64,000 nt of DNA from Symsagittifera roscoffensis (Eukaryota > Xenacoelomorpha > Acoela > Convolutidae), in NCBI RefSeq assembly GCF_963678635.1, contig NC_087066.1, positions 32,245,301 through 32,309,300 on the forward strand, written 5' to 3'. A program made the position numbers and the translations under genes. Of this stretch, positions 57,590 to 64,000 are shown in pieces. How positions within the stretch are numbered: the stretch's first letter is position 1; the number at the start of each line of letters is the position of its first letter. Below the pieces are notes generated by a model, which saw only the letters and a program-made list of their open reading frames with translations, was not told the origin of the DNA and did not search any database.

Positions 57590-58210
57590 AGAGCGTAGTT
57601 ACTAACACAGAGGTGAAGCTGCGCCTCGTAAGCACTAGCAAACACACGACAAAAACAGCTTTCTAAAGAGAAATAGGAAAAACTAGAAATAAGCCTCGAA
57701 TTAGTCAAGCTTTGCTATGTACTTGCTTCAAACCTGCGACCTAGAAAATTAGGGTCTCACGCGCTGCCCTTCCGGCCACGAACACTTAACAATCGCCGAA
57801 CACTAGTTACAAAGAAAGCATCTAGATATGCTAATAAATCGCCCAACACTAGCGAGAACAAGACAAAATACAGCTCCAGAAAGTGCAATAAGAGAAAAAC
57901 ACAAGCGAGAACAGAACAAAAGCAGCTAAGGAAAATGCAATAAGAGAAAAAAAGAGATGAGTCTCGAACTAGCGAAAATTGAAAGCTTCGAAAATACTAG
58001 CGTGAGCAAGACAAAAAGCATTTCCAGGGAAAATTAGAAAAAAGCCGCGAATTAGCGAAAAATCGGCAAGGTCTAGGATTCAATCTACGACCTACTGCAA
58101 TCAAGAGATTTTGAGTCTCACACACTAACGACTCAGCCATTCACGCGCGTAAGCGCCGGCAAAGACTACTGCACAACAGCAAAGCCAAACAGCAAAAGTG
58201 GCACCAATTA
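57590..58210 (-). repeat. tRNA-derived SINE-like cluster
   Basis: Two minus-strand tRNA-like heads are visible. At 57780-57725, an A-box-like TGGCCGGAAGGGCAGCGCG is followed by a B-box-like GGTCGCAGGTTTGAAG. At 58148-58070, TGGCTGAGTCGTTAGTGTG is followed by GTAGATTGAATCC with a long variable-arm-like insert, as in Leu/Ser tRNAs. Both are followed on the minus strand by related bodies (CTAGCG.GAACAAGACAAAA repeats on the plus strand). Confidence 0.55.
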
Positions 58211-59179
58211 CAAATAGACCCAAATTTGTAAGTATTAATTTGGGTAATTACAAACTGCAGGCATCCAAACTAACTATGCATTTAACAAACTGCAAAGCAT
58301 AAAGCCACTTTATGCATAAATTATGCATTTCAAAATTTATTATTTTGAGTTAGAAAACGTCTAAAATCGAGTTTTTGTTATGTTGTTAGAATCAAGTAGC
58401 TTTTTTCGGTTCATTTGATGAAATAACACTGAGGTGAAGTTGCACTTATAGCAACTCATATAGCACTCATAGCAAAAATATGACCGATAACGCTACTGGG
58501 ATAAACCTATTGGTTTAAAAGTTGAGTCTACACAATTTCTTAACTGTCTCAAGCCAATTCTGAGTCTACAAATTGCTAAAGACGCAAGCCATTTATTACG
58601 CATTAGCAGTACCAGTCAATTTGAGAAAAATGCCTCAATTTATAGAGTGGACACATTTTAACTAGTATACGAAAAAGTTCATTAAAAACAACCGACTCTG
58701 CCCAAGTTAGAACCTTCTTATTTTGTAGCGGGTCACTTTCCCTACTTATACGTTACAGATCCATGATATCTTGAAGCTTAAACACTATTCGTAAAAAATC
58801 GTCCTTAGTATTGGTTGTACTTAATAACTGATTATTGATCAAAATGCACACTTTCAAAATGAACAATAATATTTGCGACTTAGATTGGAAAAAAGAGAGT
58901 TCATACGATTTGCTTTCGTAACACAGAATAAAAGAAGGTAGAGATGAGTCCAGACGAGTCCTGTGGGCAAAGTTGTTTCAGGGAAAAAAGTCTCTAACCC
59001 GGTAGCAATAACCTTGCTTATCGCAAAGAAAACAATCATATAATCCGACTATAGTAATACTTATAATCGTATATTTAGGTTTCCGTAGAAAAAACGTATA
59101 ATCGGGTAACTTGATATCAAAATCCATACTGAATTACAGCAACTGCTCAAGGTTCAGTGATCCCGTTAGGCATTGTAAT
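58211..59179. other. intergenic sequence
   Basis: No gene or clear repeat recognised. Confidence 0.4.
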
Positions 59180-59780
59180 TAGAAAGTGTAATTAGATGTA
59201 GTTCATTAGAGCGTTTCAAGATTTTTTCCTGAAAAAATTACTTAAACCTACATGAGTCTTCACTACGTTCATCATGACTTAAACATAGCCAATCGAAGAT
59301 TTGAAAATAGTAATGACCACAAGCAATCAAACAAAAAAACAAGAAGTTGAAAAAATATCATTGACATTGCCAGCTGAGTTGGAAAAAAAAGAAATGAACG
59401 CACGGATGCTGAAAAACAACCGACCTTTTTTTTATTCTCAAAAATCTTCATCTTTTGAGTAACGAATAAAAACGTTTTCGTGCCTTCGCAATTTTGCTGT
59501 TCGCTTAGTGGAGTTTGCCTTCTTTTTAATAATAGGAATTCACAGCACTTAAAAAGAAATCACCAGTCAAACCCCGAAAATTCTAAATTGAGTGTGAACA
59601 ACTTTTAAGACTTTTTCCTGAAAAAAAACAACACAAAATACGTTCATTACTCTTAATAAAGACATTCGTGAAACAAAGATCAAATTTGAGCTAGATCAAA
59701 TTTTTAAACAAGTTTTCCGGCAAAGAAACAGTAGTCAATGACCAAAATAATTCTTCACTTCGTTCATTGGCACGTAAACA
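59180..59780. repeat. repeat family D copy
   Basis: Contains GATTTTTTCCTGAAAAAA, GAGTCTTCACTACGTTCATC, AACATAGCCAATCGAAGAT, and a second GTTCATTACTCTTAATAAA block. Confidence 0.55.
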
Positions 59781-60861
59781 CTATCCAAACAATAGACTGC
59801 ATAACCGAGTGTCAAAATTGTCGAATCAATTGTTGATATAATGCCAGTTTTGCAGGATTACCTAGAATCGAGGAAATTGAAGAGACAGGTTCCACCAAAA
59901 AGTGAACCTTGCCTGCAGATTTAGTTCTAAAAGATTTACACCTCCAATGACAGCTCATGTTTTTCACGATAGGACTCAAAATTCAATTCGCAGAGACACG
60001 CTAAGCATTTATTTTCACTTTCTAATAGACAAACTCTAACTTTACACTCGCTTTTCTGACCTAATTGTCACAAACTCTAACCTAGGAAGTCTAAAGCCAT
60101 TAGAGTGAACAAATATAACGAACTGCACTAGTGAAAGAATCATTTTTGAGTAGAGTTGGGGTTATTTCAAAATAATATGCACTTGGTCACTAAGTATACG
60201 AAGATAATGGTTGAGCTGATAAGTGATACGGCAAATAAGAAATTGACAGAGAATCGCGTTGACAGAAACTGAATTTACTATTTGAATGCTCCATTCTTAC
60301 AGAAATATCTAAAGGTCGGCAAACCGAAATAGACAAGGAATGATCATACAAAAAATGAGTTCACCTATAGTTCAACTCAGCTTGCCATCCTGACAGGAAT
60401 TAGAGATAAACAATGTGTCGAACAGAAAATAAATTAGAGAGAATTAGATCTACGCGTTATACAAAGACAAGATTAAAAAATCACTACTTTCACTTATGTA
60501 ACCACAAAAACAAAGAGAAAAATTCAGTAAACAATCACATATAAAAGATTAATCATTTAAAAAACAGAAACTGATAGGTGAAAACTAAAAGTTAAGGATG
60601 TGTTAGTTTTACAAATAAAGAAGCAATATATCTCCAGCCACTCTCCAAATCATAACAACCAAAACACATTTAAGTCTCCATATCAAGTTTTGACGATGAA
60701 ATTCAAGAAATTAGGTAAAATGAAAGACGGACATCGTACAAAAATAGCTCGAAAGAAACTAATAAAGTAGACCAATAAAGATAATCATGAAGTTTTCTTG
60801 AGTTCCATAAAAATCTGCTTTACAAGCATTTCTGTATCCATTTGAAAGACGTCAGTCCTGT
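59781..60861. other. 3' flank of the sterol-reductase-like gene
   Basis: AT-rich with no open frame of note and no repeat recognised. It should include the 3' UTR of the minus-strand gene; no poly(A) signal is called. Confidence 0.4.
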
Positions 60862-61031
60862 TCAGAATACTTTGAGGAGTAGTCGTGATTTGACCTGTCT
60901 CGCGTATTGGCTCCAGGCACTGTATGAAGAGACGCTTCGCTTAGAGAGTTCCGACTCCATCCTGAAGATCCTGCAGACACTGTAGGCGAGGAGATACACA
61001 AACGGCAAGTAGGCAATCGCAGAGGCGTGAC
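60862..61031 (-). CDS. sterol reductase family protein (LBR/TM7SF2/DHCR7), last exon
   Basis: Encodes the C-terminus after acceptor ATTTTCCAG|GT. GHASAIAYLPFVYLLAYSVCRI aligns with the last hydrophobic helix of sterol Δ14/Δ7 reductases, and the tail (R-x-E-x5-SVSSYSAWSQYARQVKSRLLLKVF) follows the family's RDE...KYG..W..YC..V.YRI.P.IY pattern to the stop. Several usually conserved residues differ (for example DE becomes ME and the cysteines are absent), so reductase activity is uncertain. Confidence 0.7.
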
Positions 61032-61339
61032 CTGGAAAATCAAATTTGAAAATGAACGCAAATTTCAACAGCAAATTCTTCAAATTAAATTTCCATAAGT
61101 CAATATTTTCAAAACTTAACACAAATTTAGTTTAATTTATACAAAAAAATTCATGTAAAAATGCTTAATTTGAAATGCAGTTGAAAACGTGGCAGTTTTT
61201 TGGTGCGACAAGAGACAAGCATTGCCGAGTAAACTCTTTTGAGCTCAAACCTACCAGTTCAAGCATTGCCGAGTAAATTATTTTGAGCTCAAAACTCTTA
61301 GTCAAAAATGATATAAAAAGCAAACAAATTTCGACTCAC

Positions 61340-61552
61340 CCGTGAGGAGGGCGATTGAGAAGTGCATGAGGAGATCTGCGAGGTAGTTGGGGTGTCTGAC
61401 CAGAGCGAACAACCCACTGCAGATCAGCTTCACCTCCCTCTCTCCCCTTCCACTCGTGATGCTCAGCAGGTGGGAAGTGTTGGGCGCATTGGGGTCCTTT
61501 TTGAACAGAGCCTTCATGTGGTTCGACTGGTAGAACACTACTGCTCCAATCA
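61340..61552 (-). CDS. sterol reductase family protein, penultimate exon
   Basis: A 213-bp exon in phase 1-1 between TTTTCCTTGTAG| and CACGG|GTGAGT. It encodes IGAVVFYQSNHMKALFKKDP followed by NAP, a Ser/Thr-rich turn, LICSGLFALVRHPNYLADLL and MHFSIALLTG. This lines up along its whole length with the NADPH-binding part of LBR and TM7SF2 (GANSQKNxFRKNPSDP... and [27 protein letters not shown]). RHPNYL is intact, while the WW before it is LF here. The K/N-P-x-x-P turn favours the LBR/TM7SF2 Δ14-reductase branch over DHCR7. The protein would sit in the ER or inner nuclear membrane. Confidence 0.82.
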
Positions 61553-61990
61553 CTACAAGGAAAAAACACAACTCAAATTTCATTTCGACAAAATTATGCC
61601 AAAATTTAGACAATTGATGTGATTTATATACTAGAGCTGATCTTTAATTGTGAGAATTATGTTCACTGATGTTTTATTCTTGTTGAGTTTTAATAGCGCT
61701 CTCGCAATTATATTGTAACAAAAGGCCACATTTTGACTCATTTTTTTTTAATTAAAGAGATTCCACTTTCCTGGCATCTAAGCTATATTGAAAGCTTTAG
61801 ATGCCAGGAAAGCGGAATCTCTTTATCTAAAAACCGAGTAAAAATGTGGCATTTTGTTACAATTTAATTGCGAGAGCGCTATGAAAACTCAATAACATAA
61901 AACATCAGTGAAAATAATTCAAGCTATTTGATTAGAGCCACCCCTTTCATTTTGATATTTTAGCGTAGTGCAAGATTGTCATTAACTCAC
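61553..61990 (-). other. intron of the sterol-reductase-like gene with a foldback
   Basis: A 438-bp GT-AG phase-1 intron (TTCT|GTGAGT ... CTTGTAG). A ~258-bp inverted repeat fills more than half of it. Confidence 0.8.
61657..61914. repeat. intronic long hairpin (~120-bp arms)
   Basis: The left arm (GTTCACTGATGTTTTAT ... AGCGCTCTCGCAATTA ... CACATTTT ... GAGATTCC.CTTTCCTGGCATCTAA) is almost the reverse complement of the right arm (TTAGATGCCAGGAAAGCGGA ... TAATTGCGAGAGCGCT ... ATAAAACATCAGTGAA). About a dozen mismatches and a ~15-bp loop separate them. It could be a foldback transposon insertion; the transcript would form a long near-perfect double strand. Confidence 0.85.
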
Positions 61991-62168
61991 AGAATGGGAC
62001 TAGACATCCGATTGCACATAGGAGAGGCATCTGGATCTCCGTCTCGTGTTCCAGCAGGAATCTGGCGGGCAGTGTGAACAGGAAAGGAGCCATGACGAGG
62101 TGGTGGAACAGTTTCCCATACGACAGTCTGTCATTTCTCACCAACATCGAACACACTTCGAAGTCTGC
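61991..62168 (-). CDS. sterol reductase family protein, upstream exon
   Basis: A 178-bp exon after the acceptor GTGTTCTAG|GCA, ending at donor TTCT|GTGAGT. ADFEVCSMLVRNDRLSYGKL and the following MAPFLFTLPARFLLEHETEI plus a hydrophobic helix align with the segment of LBR/TM7SF2 that precedes the NADPH-binding region (…[27 protein letters not shown]…). It is more divergent than the next exon. Upstream exons were not found in 62169-64000 and probably lie beyond the window. Confidence 0.65.
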
Positions 62169-62254
62169 CTAGAACACATTCCTCCATCATTTTCTGCATT
62201 TTTCTCGATAGTAAATTGTTTAGGCAGAAAAATTACATAAGTTCACAAAATGAC

Positions 62255-63160
62255 ACATTAAACAGCCAACTAGCAGTTGGAAAAGAGTAACGAAGGCAAG
62301 TGTTTCGAATTTCACAGAAAAAATTAGATGCCCTTTAAGCTCTTTGAATTTCTAGAACAATTTATGATGGGCCCTTTTTTGATAACAGTCACCCAACTTG
62401 AGAAAACTAGATCGATAGGTAAACTTTTTATTCCGCGGTTTTTTCGCGCCATTTCCACGTTCCTATTTGGAAAAAGCTTATTGCGTAACTTTCGGCAGAT
62501 TAATTTCAATTGAACTCAAAAAGTGCATATATACCTAAGTGCATTCATAAATGCCTTAATATGTATGAAGGCACATCTGTAGGTGTAGTTATTAGATCAT
62601 TTTAGAACTTTTTCCCAAAAAAAAAAACAAAAAAATCACCAACTTCACTACGTTCATTACTCTTAATAAACTTAAAACTGCATGGAAGATCACCATTCGA
62701 TCTACAGATTCGTTTTTATATGTCTCTGAGCGGAAAATTTTGTTCCTGCTTTCATCTACATAAACTGAACATAGCCAACTAAGAGTTGGAAAAGTGATGA
62801 ACGCAAGGAAACTGAAAAAAAAACTGACTTGTTTTTTCAAGAGCATTCAACTTTTGCCTTAAAGCTCTATGAATTTGTAGAACAATTTATTATGGACACT
62901 TTTTTGTTAAAATTAACCCAATTTGATAAAACTGGATCAATACGATCAAAAATATTTCGCTGGGAAATCTGATAATTATTTTCCATTTTCGAAATCAAAA
63001 GTCGATCACGTTTTTCTTGACCTTTACACTTTTGCAGTTCAATAATGGATTTTGCCCTCCTTTTAACAATGAAAATGCACTGAACTAAAGAAATCACAAG
63101 TCAAACCGCGAAAAATCAAAAGCGAACGAATAAATTTTAAGACTTTTTCCTGAAAAAAAA
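62255..63160. repeat. repeat family D, two or three tandem copies
   Basis: CCAACTA.GAGTTGGAAAAG.GTAA.GAACGCAAG-like motifs at 62270 and 62772, GAATTTCTAGAACAATTTAT at 62345 and GAATTTGTAGAACAATTTAT at 62871, and GACTTTTTCCTGAAAAAAAA at 63142 define successive copies. The ORFs here are chance products of the repeat. Confidence 0.55.
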
Positions 63161-63167
63161 AAACAAA

Positions 63168-63726
63168 CAAAACAAGACTGCTCGTATCAAGGCGAAGCCC
63201 TGAATGTTCCGACTGCCTTTTAAGGTTTATGGAGCAGTAGTAATAACATTAAAAAAATAAAATGAAATAAAATAAAATTAATTTTTTTTTTTAAATTCGA
63301 AATTTTTTATGAAAATCATCCCCCCCACACGCCATATAAAGTACAAAAAGATAGATTTCGTTCCTTGTAACAAATCAATTATGGCAAACAAGCTTCGTTC
63401 AACCAATTTGGAACCATTTATAAGAAGGATTAAATCTCCGCTTACGCGTTAATAGCGCGAATTATATCGCGCGTTAATTGTCCCAAATTGGTCAAAATGG
63501 CAATCTTTAAACCCTCATAACTTTACGCAAAATGATCACAGGTGAAATATCTTTTCAAATTTAAGCTCAGGACAACAACAGCTTTCGAATGATAAAAAAA
63601 ATTCCGTCAAAAATGACTAGTTAAAAAGTCGAAATTTGTCTGAAGAAAAAAACCAGCGAGCACAAATATTCCGTTACCACCCCGAGCACAAATATTCCGT
63701 TACTTTCGTATCGAAAGTCGGAACAA
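63168..63726 (+). mobile_element. repeat family B, full-length copy
   Basis: Runs from ACAAGACTGCTCGTATCAAGG to CGTATCGAAAGTCGGAACA with all landmarks, plus a small duplication of the CACAAATATTCCGTTAC block near the 3' end. Confidence 0.75.
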
Positions 63727-64000
63727 AAATCAGCAAGACCTATATAAGAGTACTCACTACGTTCATTACTCTTAAAAACTCATTGCCAATTTTAACGAAA
63801 TTCGTTCATTCATTACAAAAATTCACAGAATTCATTTAATAATTCGCATAATTTTCATGCTTAACTCCATCGCCAAAACTGATGAAACAAAAATCTCCGA
63901 GTCGATAGCAGATATGTGAAATTTTAAGTTTTAACCGGTATAGATTTACGATTACCAAATAGATAAAGGCAATACTTAAGAAGTCATTATTCTTATTTGC
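63727..64000. other. window end, no gene recognised
   Basis: Begins with a short family D fragment (AAGACCTATATAAGAGTACTCACTACG to about 63775), then AT-rich sequence. Confidence 0.45.

Noticed and set aside
62592-63097. Minus-strand frames upstream of the sterol-reductase-like exons
   Set aside because: They lie in family D repeats and do not resemble the family's upstream membrane helices.

Overview
This window looks like nuclear DNA from an invertebrate animal. It is AT-rich and gene-poor, coding runs are interrupted by kilobase-scale introns with GT-AG (once GC-AG) boundaries, AATAAA poly(A) signals follow two genes, and most of the sequence is dispersed or tandem repeat. Nothing prokaryotic or organellar is seen: no operons, rRNA genes, intact tRNA genes or CRISPR. 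The exact phylum cannot be read from the sequence.

Four protein-coding genes are supported. (1) Plus strand, 11188-15195: a two-exon, four-transmembrane protein of about 280 aa with tetraspanin topology. (2) Plus strand, 23061-26534: an intronless 1157-aa coiled-coil protein with a Pro/Met-rich N-terminal region. A 2.78-kb tandem duplication just upstream contains its 5' flank and first ~680 bp, and that copy is broken by a premature stop. (3) Minus strand, 50130-40460: a single-domain M2 metallopeptidase (angiotensin-converting-enzyme family) assembled here from three exons. It has a signal-peptide exon, a GC-AG first intron, and a second exon that runs into a 200-N assembly gap. (4) Minus strand, 62168-60862: the last three exons of a divergent sterol-reductase-fold protein (LBR/TM7SF2/DHCR7 family). 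Its 5' part is not found and probably lies beyond 64000.

The rest is repeats. Family A is a short element with YAGGGGYGGATY ends and resembles a non-autonomous hAT transposon. The 3' part of family A is also part of the monomer of a 6.8-kb satellite (32.6-39.4 kb) that contains a 1.32-kb higher-order unit of five monomers. Family B is a ~510-bp element with three built-in palindromes, clustered at 27.2-32.0 kb and again at 63.2 kb. Family C forms tandem copies at 51.6-53.2 kb and has diverged relatives inside the 18-23 kb duplication. Family D is a foldback-like repeat seen at 12, 46, 59 and 62-63 kb. There are also tRNA-derived SINE-like pieces, one LINE reverse-transcriptase fragment, and several long inverted repeats, two of them inside introns.

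The genes share no evident pathway and do not form a functional cluster. I found no multi-gene system of a new kind. The observations most worth following are the satellite that shares sequence with a transposon end, the recent gene-5'-end duplication with a premature stop, the GC-AG intron supported by protein alignment, and the intronic foldbacks.
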